DNA of 15,051 bases from Hydrogenophilales bacterium RIFOXYD1_FULL_62_11 (GTDB taxonomy: Bacteria; Pseudomonadota; Gammaproteobacteria; Burkholderiales; Thiobacillaceae). The stretch covers positions 2,425 to 17,475 of the forward strand of contig MGZO01000020.1 of the NCBI GenBank assembly GCA_001802655.1. The letters run 5' to 3'. This document shows positions 1-8,773 of this stretch, one piece after another. The first letter of the stretch is position 1. Every line of letters starts with the position of its first letter. The translations under genes and the position numbers were made by a program. Below the pieces are notes generated by a model. That model was not told the DNA's origin. It was given only the letters and a program-made list of their open reading frames with translations, and searched no databases.

Positions 1-3000
1 GGGTCTCTATCAAGACATCACGGCAGCCAAGAAGGTCGAGGAGGAATTACGCGAAAGCGAGCGTCGCTTCAGCGACATGCTGGCAAATGTGGAACTGATT
101 TCAATGATGCTTGACCGCGATGCGCGGATTACCTATTGCAACGAGTACCTGCTCCGCTTGACCGGTTGGCGGCATGAGGAAATTTTCGGGCGAAACTGGT
201 TCGATGTTTTTGTGCCGCCCGAGATTACTTATTTGAAAGACGAGTTTTTCGCGTCGCTCATCGCCAAGCAGCCCGAAGCAAGGCATCACGAGAACGAAAT
301 CCTCACACGTTCGGGCGAGCGTCGGCTCATACGCTGGAACAATTCAGTGCTCCAATCGGAAACAGGTGAAGTGATCGGAATCGCGAGCATCGGCGAAGAC
401 ATCACCGAGCGCAAACATGCGGCGGATCAGATCCACGGACTGGCTGAGCGGCTCACGACAACCCTCGAGAGCATCACGGATGCGTTTTTCACCGTGGACA
501 GAGAATGGCGGTTCACCTTCCTCAACCGCAAGGCCGAGCAACTGCTCAGACGAACTCGCACAGAGCTGACCGGCCAGGATTTCTGGACGGAGTTCCCCGA
601 CACCATCGGATCCACTTTCGAACGCGAGTACCGGCGGGCGATGGCGGACAACCATACCGTGGATTTTGAAGAGTTCTACCCGCCACTCAACACCTGGTTC
701 GGCGTTCGCGCCTATCCCTCCGGGCAGGGGCTGGCGGTCTATTTCCACGATATCAGCGAGCGCAAGAAGGTGGAGACGAGACTGCGCGAGGAAGAAGAGC
801 GTCACCTCCGCCAGCGCAACGCCCTGATCGAACTTGCCGGAGGGGGAGCCACAGGTGAAGACCTCCTGGGCACGATTCGGCGAATCACGGAGATAGACGC
901 CAAAACCATGGGGGTCGCGCGGGTCAGCATCTGGCGTTACAACCAGGATCGCACTGCCCTGCGATGTATGGACCTCTACGAGATGGGGACGGGCCTGCAC
1001 TCCGCCGACATAGAGTTGTCTGCCCTAGATTTTCCTGCCTATTTCCGCGCGCTGGAGGCACAGGATCCGATTGTCGCGGAGGACGCGCAGCGTGACGCAC
1101 GCACTGACCAGTTCTCAGAGAGCTACTTTCAGCCGATCGGCATCACGTCCATGCTGGATGTTCCCATTCACCTGGGCGGCACCGAGGCGGGCGTCCTGTG
1201 TCACGAACACGTCGGACCGATGCGCCAGTGGACAGCCGACGAGGAGTCATTTGCGGTCGCCGTTGCGAACCAGACGTCCCTCGCTCTGGAGTGGTCGGAG
1301 CGCAAGCGTTCTGAACAAGCGATCAAGCGGGCGGTGCAGCGCCTGAACGAAGCGCAGCGCATTGCGCGGATCGGGGACTGGGAGTTGGACTTTGCCACCG
1401 AGGAAATTACCTGGTCGCCGCAAGTATTTGAGATTCTGGGGCGCGATCCGCGCCTGGGCCCCCCACGCAACCGCGAAGAATCCATCGCCTGCTACGAGGC
1501 GGCGAGTCAGGTGCTCCTGAAGGACAGGCTTGCCTTGGCAATTGAATCGGGCGAAGCACAGGACTTTGAGCTTCTGGCAATCCGACCCAACGGCAAGCCC
1601 GTTGACGTTCTTTGGAGAGGGGCGCCCCGGAAGGACGCAAGCGGCAGCGTTGTCGGGCTATACGGAACGGTCCAGGACATCACCGAGCGCAAAGCATCGG
1701 AGAGGAGGCTTGCCTACCTCAACCGTGTATACGCCATGCTGAGCGGTATCAATACGCTCATCGTGCGCGTGCAAGACAGCGAGGAACTATTCAAAGAGGC
1801 GTGCAGGGTTGCGGTCGAGATAGGCGGGTTCCGCATGGCCATGATCTGCGTCGTGGATCGGGGTGTGATGAAGGCTGTCCCGGTGGCCTCGGTGGGCAAG
1901 GACGAGGCGCTCATCGGCGCCATCAAAAGCATCCTATCGTCAGGTGAGCTTGCTTCAAGCACCATGGTGGCACGGGCGATCAGGGAGAAAAAAATCATCG
2001 TCTCCAACGATTCGCAAAGCGATCCCCAGGTTCTATTTGGCAAGCAATATGCCGAAGCCGGCGTTCACTCAATGGTCATTTTGCCGCTGATCGTCGCAGA
2101 TGAAGCCATTGGCGTGCTCGCGCTTTATGCGACCGAGAGCAACTTCTTCCACGAAGAAGAGTTGATTCTGTTGACTGATCTGGTTGGCGATGTCTCGTAT
2201 GCCATGGGTTACTTGAAGGCTGAGGCGGCGCTGCGGAGTCTCAATGAAGAACTGGAAGACAAGGTGGCGACACGCACCGCCGATCTGCAGCAGGCACGGC
2301 TAATGGCCGACCAGGCCAATCTGGCCAAGTCCAGCTTTCTTGCCGCCATGAGCCACGAGATCCGCACCCCAATGAACGGCGTGATTGGCATGGCCGACGT
2401 GCTGCACCAGACCGGCCTTAACGATCAGCAGGTGGAGATGGTCGATCTCATCCACGAGTCGGCGATTTCGCTTCTGTCGATCATCGACGACATTCTCGAC
2501 TTTTCCAAGATCGAAGCTGGGCGGATGGAAATCGAACAGGCACCCATCTCGTTGGCCGACGTGGTGGAAAAGGCCTGTGTCATGCTGGACGAACTGGCGG
2601 TCAATAAAAACGTGGAACTCACTGTGTTCGTCGATCCCGCGATACCCGAAGCGGTTTTGGGCGATGAGTTGCGTCTACGCCAGGTGCTGATGAATCTTGT
2701 TGGCAACGCCATCAAGTTTTCCAGCGGCCGCGAGCAAGCGGGCCGGATAGGGGTACGTGCCGTGCAAATCGAGCGTAACCGGGGGCAGTCAGTCGTGGAA
2801 ATCCACGTTACCGACAATGGCATCGGGATCGATGAAGAGACCCAGGCGCGGCTATTCACGGCGTTCACCCAGGCCGACGCCTCGACAACCCGGCGCTTTG
2901 GCGGCACCGGGCTGGGGCTGGTCATTTCGCGCCATCTGGTAGACATGATGGGGGGCCATCTCGGGGTGCAAAGCACGCCTGGGAAAGGATCCACGTTCAC

Positions 3001-4291
3001 CGTACACCTGCAATTCACACTGCCGCAAAGTCAGGCAGGTGCGGTCATCCCCGCATCGCAAATAGCCGGACTCTCCTGCCTCGTGGTCGGCAGCCCGGAT
3101 GGGCTGTCCGAAAATTTTGCTGCGTATCTGGCCCACGCCGGTGCGCGCGTCGAGCGGGCAGCGGATCTGGCACAGGCACGCAACCTGATGCTGGGTTTGC
3201 CGCCGGGACGCTGGATCTGGGTCATCGATGCGGTCGATATTCCGCTGGTGCTGGATGAACTGCGCGCCCTTGACCGCGACCTGACAGACCAGGAAATTCG
3301 CATCGTTGCCATTGGGCGCGGATCGCGAAGGGAGCCACGTGTGAAGCATATCGGACTGGTATTGGTGGACGGCAACGTGCTGACGCGTTACCGGCTCTTC
3401 AAAGCAGTCGCCATTGCCGCAGGAGACGTAGTTGACGACGCACAAACGCCGCAGACCCGTAAGAGTGGGATGGTAGTCAAACAGCCATCGCACGATGAGG
3501 CTCTGCGCAATGGCCGGCTGATTCTGGTTGCCGAGGATAATGAGACCAACCAGAAGGTGATCCTGTGGCAGCTTGCGCTGCTGGGTTTTGCTGCCGATGT
3601 CGCTGATAACGGCAGGCTGGCGCTGGAACGCTGGCAGAGCGGAAACTACGCGCTGCTGCTCACTGATTTGCAGATGCCGGAGATGGATGGTTATGCATTG
3701 ACTGCCGCGATTCGTGCCCAGGAGCAGGGTTCGCGGCGCATCCCGATCGTGGCTCTGACCGCCAACACGCTCAAGGGCGAAGCGGGTCGCTGCCAGGCAG
3801 CCGGCATGGACGACTGCCTGGGCAAGCCATTGCAACTGGATGATCTTAAAAAAATCCTGGGCATATGGCTGCCGTCCGCTGCATCCAGTCTGGATTCATA
3901 CGGTGAAGTCGCGCCCCACGTGGCGGCTGATCGCCCGGTGGACGTGAGCGTGCTCGAAAGCATCATCGGTAGCGATCCGGCAGTGATACTCGAATTTCTA
4001 AACGACTTCCGGATTAGTGCAACGAAGATAGGGGCCGAATTGAAAACAGCGTGTGTCGAGCGTCAACCGGCGCTGGCAAGCCAGCATGCGCACAAGCTCA
4101 AGTCATCGGCGCGCACCGTGGGCGCGCTGGCACTGGGTGAATTGTGTGCAGAAATCGAGGCTGCCGGTAAAGCGGACCGCACTGGTGCGCTGGCGGCGCT
4201 ATTGCCCCAATTCGAGCAAGAACTCGACGCCGTGAACGCCTTTCTCGATTCCTTGCAGGCGCAGCGTGCAGATCGCCGCAACGATGAATAA
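1..4291 (+). CDS. Hybrid sensor histidine kinase (PAS/GAF sensors, HisKA-HATPase, two receivers, HPt), 5' end outside window
   Basis: The frame is open from base 2, before the first ATG at 77, and encodes the tail of another PAS/PAC unit (GLYQDIT), so the gene starts left of the window. Domains by nucleotide: PAS 77-415, PAS 425-760, GAF 810-1305, PAS 1350-1695, GAF 1725-2220, a short coiled coil, HisKA with H-box SHEIRTP (phospho-His codon 2354-2356), and HATPase with N-box Asn codon at 2705, DNGIGID at 2813 and GGTGLGL near 2900. Then come a degenerate receiver (about 3060-3420, no acidic pair and no conserved KP), an intact receiver with TDLQMPEMDG (Asp codon 3665-3667), and an HPt domain with HKLKSSA (His codon 4091-4093). 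No membrane segment is visible in the part seen, so the sensing is probably cytoplasmic. The layout supports a His-Asp-His relay, ending in the HPt, to the receivers encoded just downstream. The signal is unknown. Confidence 0.95.
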   Translation, partial: GLYQDITAAKKVEEELRESERRFSDMLANVELISMMLDRDARITYCNEYLLRLTGWRHEEIFGRNWFDVFVPPEITYLKDEFFASLIAKQPEARHHENEILTRSGERRLIRWNNSVLQSETGEVIGIASIGEDITERKHAADQIHGLAERLTTTLESITDAFFTVDREWRFTFLNRKAEQLLRRTRTELTGQDFWTEFPDTIGSTFEREYRRAMADNHTVDFEEFYPPLNTWFGVRAYPSGQGLAVYFHDISERKKVETRLREEEERHLRQRNALIELAGGGATGEDLLGTIRRITEIDAKTMGVARVSIWRYNQDRTALRCMDLYEMGTGLHSADIELSALDFPAYFRALEAQDPIVAEDAQRDARTDQFSESYFQPIGITSMLDVPIHLGGTEAGVLCHEHVGPMRQWTADEESFAVAVANQTSLALEWSERKRSEQAIKRAVQRLNEAQRIARIGDWELDFATEEITWSPQVFEILGRDPRLGPPRNREESIACYEAASQVLLKDRLALAIESGEAQDFELLAIRPNGKPVDVLWRGAPRKDASGSVVGLYGTVQDITERKASERRLAYLNRVYAMLSGINTLIVRVQDSEELFKEACRVAVEIGGFRMAMICVVDRGVMKAVPVASVGKDEALIGAIKSILSSGELASSTMVARAIREKKIIVSNDSQSDPQVLFGKQYAEAGVHSMVILPLIVADEAIGVLALYATESNFFHEEELILLTDLVGDVSYAMGYLKAEAALRSLNEELEDKVATRTADLQQARLMADQANLAKSSFLAAMSHEIRTPMNGVIGMADVLHQTGLNDQQVEMVDLIHESAISLLSIIDDILDFSKIEAGRMEIEQAPISLADVVEKACVMLDELAVNKNVELTVFVDPAIPEAVLGDELRLRQVLMNLVGNAIKFSSGREQAGRIGVRAVQIERNRGQSVVEIHVTDNGIGIDEETQARLFTAFTQADASTTRRFGGTGLGLVISRHLVDMMGGHLGVQSTPGKGSTFTVHLQFTLPQSQAGAVIPASQIAGLSCLVVGSPDGLSENFAAYLAHAGARVERAADLAQARNLMLGLPPGRWIWVIDAVDIPLVLDELRALDRDLTDQEIRIVAIGRGSRREPRVKHIGLVLVDGNVLTRYRLFKAVAIAAGDVVDDAQTPQTRKSGMVVKQPSHDEALRNGRLILVAEDNETNQKVILWQLALLGFAADVADNGRLALERWQSGNYALLLTDLQMPEMDGYALTAAIRAQEQGSRRIPIVALTANTLKGEAGRCQAAGMDDCLGKPLQLDDLKKILGIWLPSAASSLDSYGEVAPHVAADRPVDVSVLESIIGSDPAVILEFLNDFRISATKIGAELKTACVERQPALASQHAHKLKSSARTVGALALGELCAEIEAAGKADRTGALAALLPQFEQELDAVNAFLDSLQAQRADRRNDE

Positions 4292-4303
4292 AAGGCAATC
4301 CGT

Positions 4304-5518
4304 ATGAACAAATCCACCATTCGGATCCTGGTTCTCGACGACGATTCTTTTATGCTCAAGCTGCTCGGCCACATGCTGGCCGGCCTGGGTTTCACCTCAG
4401 TGACGACTTGCGATAACGGCGCTGCGGCGCTGGAGTGCTTCAGTACCCATGTCAACCCACCCAATCTGATCCTGCTGGACTTGCAGATGCCCGAAATGGA
4501 TGGGATCGAGTTTGTCCGTAAGTTGGTCGAGCACAACTACACCGGCAATCTCATTCTGGTCAGCGGCGAAGACGAGCGTGTTCTGAAAATGGCAGAGAAA
4601 CTGATTCAGGCTCACCGGATCACGGTGCTGGGGCATCTGAACAAGCCTGTTTTGTTGGCTCGACTCACCGAGCTCATGGAAAAGTCAGTGCACATGCACG
4701 CTGCCCCGCAATCGACAATGCATGCTTATAGCGCAGACGAACTGCGCACTGCCATCGACGCCGGTGAACTGGTCAACCACTACCAGCCCAAAGTTGCCGT
4801 CACCACCGGCGCGATCGTCGGCGTGGAGACGCTGGTGCGCTGGCGTCATCCGGTGGACGGGATGGTATTCCCCGACCAATTTATCGACATCGCTGAAGAT
4901 CATGGATTGATTGATGACCTGACGCGCGTGGTGCTGCAGGGTGCACTGGCCCAGAGCAAGGCCTGGCAGCAAGCTGGGCTTCGACTTCGGGTGGCGGTTA
5001 ACGTATCAATGCACAATCTCTCGTCGGTGGCTTTTGCAGATTTCGTCGCCGGAGCTGCCTCCGCAGCAGGGGTGGCGCCGCAGGATATCGTGCTGGAAGT
5101 GACGGAAAGCCAACTGATGCTGGACCAGCGCGCGCCGCTGGAGGTCCTGACCCGATTGCGCCTGAAGCGCTTTCGCCTTTCAATCGATGATTTCGGCACG
5201 GGCCATTCTTCGCTGACCCAGTTACGCGATATTCCATTCGATGAACTCAAGATCGACCAAAGCTTTGTGCGCGGCGCATGGCACGACGACACCGCGCGCG
5301 CGATATACGACGCCAGCCTTAACCTGGGCAAGCAGCTTGGCATGACAGTCGTCGCCGAAGGCGTGGAAGATCGCGATGACTGGGACTTTGTGCGGCGCAC
5401 AAAATGCGACCTGGCCCAGGGTTTTTTCATTGGGCGACCGATGCCTGCAGCGGATCTGCCCGGCTGGATCGAGTTGTGGAACGCGCGCATGCTGCAATTA
5501 CAAGCGGATTTACCATGA
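4304..5518 (+). CDS. Response regulator with EAL c-di-GMP phosphodiesterase domain (RocR-like)
   Basis: The protein has 404 residues. An N-terminal receiver (about 5-125) has acidic residues D12-D14, phospho-acceptor D59 in LLDLQMPEMDG, and K114 in NKP. A C-terminal EAL domain (about 145-395) carries the motifs of active enzymes: ETLVRW (the EAL signature as ETL), VNVS, EVTES, DDFGTGHSS, ELKIDQSF, AEGVE and QGFFIGRPM. I therefore infer active hydrolysis of c-di-GMP to pGpG, controlled by receiver phosphorylation. The order and size match the RocR class. The gene starts 12 bp after the hybrid kinase stop, with an AAGG Shine-Dalgarno in the gap, so it is probably co-transcribed with the kinase and receives phosphate from its HPt. 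There is no GGDEF domain. The partner assignment is inference from position. Confidence 0.95.
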   Translation: MNKSTIRILVLDDDSFMLKLLGHMLAGLGFTSVTTCDNGAAALECFSTHVNPPNLILLDLQMPEMDGIEFVRKLVEHNYTGNLILVSGEDERVLKMAEKLIQAHRITVLGHLNKPVLLARLTELMEKSVHMHAAPQSTMHAYSADELRTAIDAGELVNHYQPKVAVTTGAIVGVETLVRWRHPVDGMVFPDQFIDIAEDHGLIDDLTRVVLQGALAQSKAWQQAGLRLRVAVNVSMHNLSSVAFADFVAGAASAAGVAPQDIVLEVTESQLMLDQRAPLEVLTRLRLKRFRLSIDDFGTGHSSLTQLRDIPFDELKIDQSFVRGAWHDDTARAIYDASLNLGKQLGMTVVAEGVEDRDDWDFVRRTKCDLAQGFFIGRPMPAADLPGWIELWNARMLQLQADLP

Positions 5519-6702
5519 ACGTTGAGCGCGGCGCACTCAAACCCATCGAGGCCAGAGCCAGGATTCTTGTTGCATCCGATAGCCTCAGCGATGCCCTGTT
5601 AATCAAGAAGCTGCTCGCGCAGGAATTCGAGCAGATATTCCTTTCCGCCGATCCGGATCTGGCAGTAAAGGATTTTGAAAGCCGCGTCCCGGACGTGCTG
5701 GTCCTCGCGTTCAATACCTTGGAAAAGTCGGAGCGCTATTACCTCGGGCTTTATCGTTTGAGCGGAAAAATCCATCTGCAGCCGCACCGTACAGTCGTTC
5801 TGTGCCATCTGGATGAAGTCAGTCAGGCTTATCAGGCGTGCCGAAAACAATACTTTGACGATTACGTCCAGTTTTGGCCGATGACCAACGATGCGCCGCG
5901 TTTGCTGATGTCGGTGCATCATTCGCTGCGCGATCTGAGGGCAATCAGTGAGGGGCCATCGGCGGCCGAGTTTGCCGCCCAGGCACGTCGCCTGACTGAG
6001 TTGGGAAGCATGCTGGATCAACACGTTGCGCAAGGCAGCCAGAGGATAGAAGGGGCCAATCGCGCCATGGCGCAGGCGGAGCAGGAGATCGGCGCGGCAC
6101 TGGACGGATTTTCCAGCAAGCTCGCACAAGGAAATCTGCCGGGCGTGTCCAGAATCAGCGATGTCTCCGGACTGGAGCAGGAGATCAGGCGGCTCAAGCA
6201 GGATGAGATCGGACAACGCTTTCGTCAGGTCGCCGAATCGGTGCAGCCCATCCAGCAATGGACCGACGATTTCAGGAAAGGGCTAGAGCCTCACATTGAA
6301 TCGGCGCGTGCATTGAATGCCATGGCGGACGCCATTCGGCCAATGATTCTGGTAGTGGATGACGATGAATTTCAACGCAACATTGTGAACACCTTGCTTG
6401 CGGCAGAGAACTATCGGCTGGTATTTGCCAGCGGCGGCGTTGAAGCGTTGAACATCTTGCGCAAGATGCAGCCAGACCTGATCCTCATGGACATCCTGAT
6501 GCCGGATCTGGATGGCATAGAAACCACACGGCGCCTCAAGACCATGCCGCAGTTTGAAAAAGTGCCGGTGATCATGGTGACGGGGAACAGCGAAGGCGCT
6601 GCCGTGCGCGACAGCATCAAGGCCGGCGCGGTCAATTTCATCGTGAAGCCATTGGATCGTGTCACCTTATTGGCGAAAGTGGCCAGGGCGCTACACCCGT
6701 AA
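5515..6702 (+). CDS. Dual receiver protein: dead N-terminal receiver, helical linker, intact C-terminal receiver
   Basis: The start chosen is the ATG at 5515, which overlaps the upstream stop as ATGA. A longer open frame from 5404 lies inside the EAL gene and is rejected. The protein has 395 residues. Residues about 14-140 look like a receiver that lost its chemistry: the acidic pair reads A-S, the phospho-acceptor position is A65 in VLVLAFN, and the usual Lys-Pro reads W121-P122. Residues about 150-265 are a charged, helix-prone linker. Residues 276-395 are a canonical receiver with VVDDD (D282-D284), D326 in LMDILMPDLDG, T356 and K378 in VKPLD. There is no enzymatic or DNA-binding output domain. 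As the third gene of the phosphorelay operon, it could act as a phosphate sink, a scaffold or an adaptor binding a partner. This is inference. Confidence 0.88.
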   Translation: MNVERGALKPIEARARILVASDSLSDALLIKKLLAQEFEQIFLSADPDLAVKDFESRVPDVLVLAFNTLEKSERYYLGLYRLSGKIHLQPHRTVVLCHLDEVSQAYQACRKQYFDDYVQFWPMTNDAPRLLMSVHHSLRDLRAISEGPSAAEFAAQARRLTELGSMLDQHVAQGSQRIEGANRAMAQAEQEIGAALDGFSSKLAQGNLPGVSRISDVSGLEQEIRRLKQDEIGQRFRQVAESVQPIQQWTDDFRKGLEPHIESARALNAMADAIRPMILVVDDDEFQRNIVNTLLAAENYRLVFASGGVEALNILRKMQPDLILMDILMPDLDGIETTRRLKTMPQFEKVPVIMVTGNSEGAAVRDSIKAGAVNFIVKPLDRVTLLAKVARALHP

Positions 6703-7002
6703 CACCTTTACCCGGTGAGCGGATCTGCCTTACTACTTACTACCCGTTGAAACGGTGAGTTTTGGGTGGTTTTGTAATTCTGCTTTGGCACAGAAGTGCC
6801 TTTCCAGACAGCTTGGGTTGGATGACTGTTATTGAGCAGCAAGCCTCCGGAGCCACGACACCGGGCCCAGTCAGGGGCATGCCCTTGGTGAACCGGGCCT
6901 CGGTTCACCATCACGTTCGAGAAATGCACGGTCCCACTTTCCCAGCGCACGCCAACAGCGGCTCTGGCCGATTAAGCGACAGAACGCCCCCAATCAACCC
7001 AG
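6703..7002. other. Dyad-rich intergenic stretch without a convincing gene
   Basis: These 300 bases separate the signalling operon from the LysR gene, which ends toward it. I see no credible protein with a ribosome binding site. The stretch holds a tandem 7-mer (CTTACTA twice, 6729-6742), a weak CCGT-TGAA-ACGG hairpin near 6744-6755, a GGCAC-AGAA-GTGCC hairpin (6787-6800), the palindromes CTCCGGAG (6845-6852) and GGGCATGCCC (6875-6884), and a GGTGAACC/GGTTCACC hairpin (6887-6909). Transcription enters from both sides, so some of these may serve termination, but none is followed by a clean T-run. Confidence 0.5.
6887..6909. repeat. Perfect 8-bp inverted repeat (hairpin)
   Basis: The arms GGTGAACC and GGTTCACC are exact reverse complements around a 7-base centre, GGGCCTC. 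Allowing a G-C and a G-U pair inside the centre extends the stem to about 10 bp. It lies 3 bases after the palindrome GGGCATGCCC. No T-run follows on either strand, so it is a poor intrinsic terminator. It could be an RNA stem or a protein site. Confidence 0.5.
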
Positions 7003-7950
7003 TCAGATTTTGAGCCCAGACGGCTGCCTGGCTGCAGCAGACATGCCGCCCAATGTGGCCTGCAGCGTGTCGATAAAGGCACGCGTTTTCGCGGGCATGA
7101 GTTTGCGTCCCGGGAACACCGCTGACACTGTTTGGCTGGGAAGACACCAGTCGGGGAGAACCCTGACCAATCTGCCTTGGTGTACATCGGCCAGGGCAAA
7201 GTAATCGGGAGCGGCTGCAATCCCTGCGCCTGCGGCTGCCAGGCGTATCAACAGTTCCGGAGAATTGGCGGTGACGCGCGCGGCTGGCACGCCTTCCCAA
7301 CGGGCCTCGCCCTTGCTGAGGGCCCAATTCGCAGGCTCGCCATTCACGCCAAGCAGTCCGACCGTGTTGTGATGAACCAGGTCTTCGGGCATCGCCGGAT
7401 GGCCGAATTCGGCAAGGTAAGCGGGGGACGCATACAGGCCCGTTGAGACTTCGGTCAGGCGTCGCGCGGCCAGCATGCCGTCATCGGGCAGGTCGCCGAT
7501 GCGGATGGCCAGGTCGAATCCTTCTCCCAGCAGGTCAACGCGTCGGGGCGACAGATCGAGTTCCAGCAGGATGCGCGGGTGCATTGCCGCAAACGCGGCA
7601 AGCGTGTCCACCAGCAGCAGGTTGGCAAAGTCGCTGGGCATGGACACACGCAGTCTGCCGCTTGGCGCCGACTGGCGATGTTCACGCAGGGCCGCCACGG
7701 CGTCCACTTCGGACACTACCTGGCGGGCGTGTTCCAGCAATTGCAGTCCGAACTCGGTCACGGTCTGGCGCCGGGTGGTGCGCAATAACAGGCGCTCGCC
7801 CAGGCGCTGTTCCAGGCTGGCCAGCCGTCGCGAGACGGTGGACTTGGGCAATCCCATTTTTTCAGCCGCACGGCTGAAGCTCCCCAGCTCGGCCACATGG
7901 GCAAAGATGAGCAGGTCGTTCGGGTCGATGTTGCTGTTTGATTGTTCCAT
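7003..7950 (-). CDS. LysR-family transcriptional regulator, divergent from azoR
   Basis: From the ATG at 7950 the protein has 315 residues, typical of LysR regulators. An N-terminal winged helix-turn-helix (about 10-68) reads LLIFAHVAELGSFSRAAEKM, then STVSRRLASLEQRLGERLL. The effector-binding domain spans about 92-295, with the usual segments GRLRVSMP, DLAIRIGDLPDDG and SPAYLAEFG. Other in-frame ATGs lie upstream (7965 and up to 8022). None has a good Shine-Dalgarno, and 7950 best fits where the family begins, so the start is uncertain by up to 24 residues. The gene is transcribed away from azoR, with 95 bp between their start codons. That arrangement usually means the regulator controls the divergent gene and itself. 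The effector is unknown; quinones or other electrophiles would fit azoR. Confidence 0.93.
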   Translation of the reverse strand: MEQSNSNIDPNDLLIFAHVAELGSFSRAAEKMGLPKSTVSRRLASLEQRLGERLLLRTTRRQTVTEFGLQLLEHARQVVSEVDAVAALREHRQSAPSGRLRVSMPSDFANLLLVDTLAAFAAMHPRILLELDLSPRRVDLLGEGFDLAIRIGDLPDDGMLAARRLTEVSTGLYASPAYLAEFGHPAMPEDLVHHNTVGLLGVNGEPANWALSKGEARWEGVPAARVTANSPELLIRLAAAGAGIAAAPDYFALADVHQGRLVRVLPDWCLPSQTVSAVFPGRKLMPAKTRAFIDTLQATLGGMSAAARQPSGLKI

Positions 7951-8045
7951 ATCAGAAACAATCATATCCAAATTACGGTATTTCAAAAGTGATTGATGAT
8001 ACATACAGTTCATTAATCGCAAACAAAGCCCGTCGAGGTGACGAA
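7951..8045. promoter_or_regulatory. Divergent lysR/azoR promoter-operator region
   Basis: This 95-bp AT-rich spacer between divergent starts must hold at least the azoR promoter, and probably the regulator's own. A short dyad AAAT-N6-ATTT sits at 7970-7983 and could be part of a LysR site. I cannot pick a convincing -35/-10 pair. The azoR Shine-Dalgarno GAGGTG lies at 8035-8040. Confidence 0.4.
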
Positions 8046-8645
8046 ATGAACATCCTGCAAATCAACGCCAGCGCGCGCCGTGAAGGCGCCAACTCCACCC
8101 GTGTCGCCAACACCATCGTGGAGCGTCTCAAGGCGGCGCATCCCGGCGCCCAGGTCAGCTTGCGCGATCTGGCCGTCACGCCGCATCCCGTATTGGACGA
8201 AGCGGCGCTGGGCGCGCTTTTCACCCCCGCCGACCAGCGCACGCCGGCGCAGCATGCCCGCGTGGCGCTGGACGACGCGCTGATTGCCGAGGTTCAGGTG
8301 CACGACATTCTTGTGCTGGGGGTGCCGATGTACAACTTTGGCGTGCCCGTTCAACTCAAGAGCTGGATCGACGCGATCGCGCGTGTGGGCGTGACGTTCC
8401 GCTATACCGAAAACGGCCCGGAAGGCCTGCTCCAAGGCAAGAAGGTCTATATCGCCCTGGCCCGCGGCGGCCTGTACCGCGACACGGTCAAGGATGCTCA
8501 AGTGCCCTATCTGAAAACCATATTCGGCTTTCTGGGCATGCACGATGTGCGCTTTATCTACGCGGAAGGTTTGGCCATGGGGCCCGACGCGGCCGAGCAA
8601 GGTTTTGCCCGAGCGCAGGCGGATCTCGAAGCAGCGTTCGCCTGA
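8046..8645 (+). CDS. azoR: FMN-dependent NADH-azoreductase (AzoR/AcpD family)
   Basis: This 199-residue flavodoxin-fold protein is close to the usual AzoR length of about 200. The N-terminal phosphate-binding segment reads NASARREGANSTRV (7-20), and the FMN-contacting loop reads GVPMYNFGVPVQLKSWID (92-109). ALARGGLY (137-144) is also typical. The family uses NADH and FMN to reduce quinones by two electrons, and also azo dyes and nitro compounds, as a cytoplasmic homodimer. The start at 8046 is fixed by GAGGTG five bases upstream and by the family-typical MNILQINAS. An open frame reaching back to 7938 has no such signal. The gene is divergent from a LysR regulator, its probable controller, and is followed after 128 bp by a pirin gene, a common partner in quinone/electrophile response clusters. 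Confidence 0.95.
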   Translation: MNILQINASARREGANSTRVANTIVERLKAAHPGAQVSLRDLAVTPHPVLDEAALGALFTPADQRTPAQHARVALDDALIAEVQVHDILVLGVPMYNFGVPVQLKSWIDAIARVGVTFRYTENGPEGLLQGKKVYIALARGGLYRDTVKDAQVPYLKTIFGFLGMHDVRFIYAEGLAMGPDAAEQGFARAQADLEAAFA

Positions 8646-8773
8646 AGGTAGGGTAACTATCGCAGTTCACTTCGTTCCAGCGTCCCAAAGAGATCGACCC
8701 TGTCCAGTTGCGTACGGACTTCCTCGAACTCATCTCTGAAACTTGACTAGTATTCATCGACAGGAGATCAGCC

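Noticed and set aside
2852..3835. A 327-codon minus-strand open frame inside the hybrid kinase
   Set aside because: It lies across the ATPase and receiver regions of a clear kinase and has no recognisable domain.
8657..8746. Short open stretch reading TSFQRPKEIDPVQLRTDFLE before a stop, between azoR and the pirin gene
   Set aside because: It looks protein-like, perhaps the tail of a lost gene, but it has no start codon, is under 30 codons and matches nothing I recognise.
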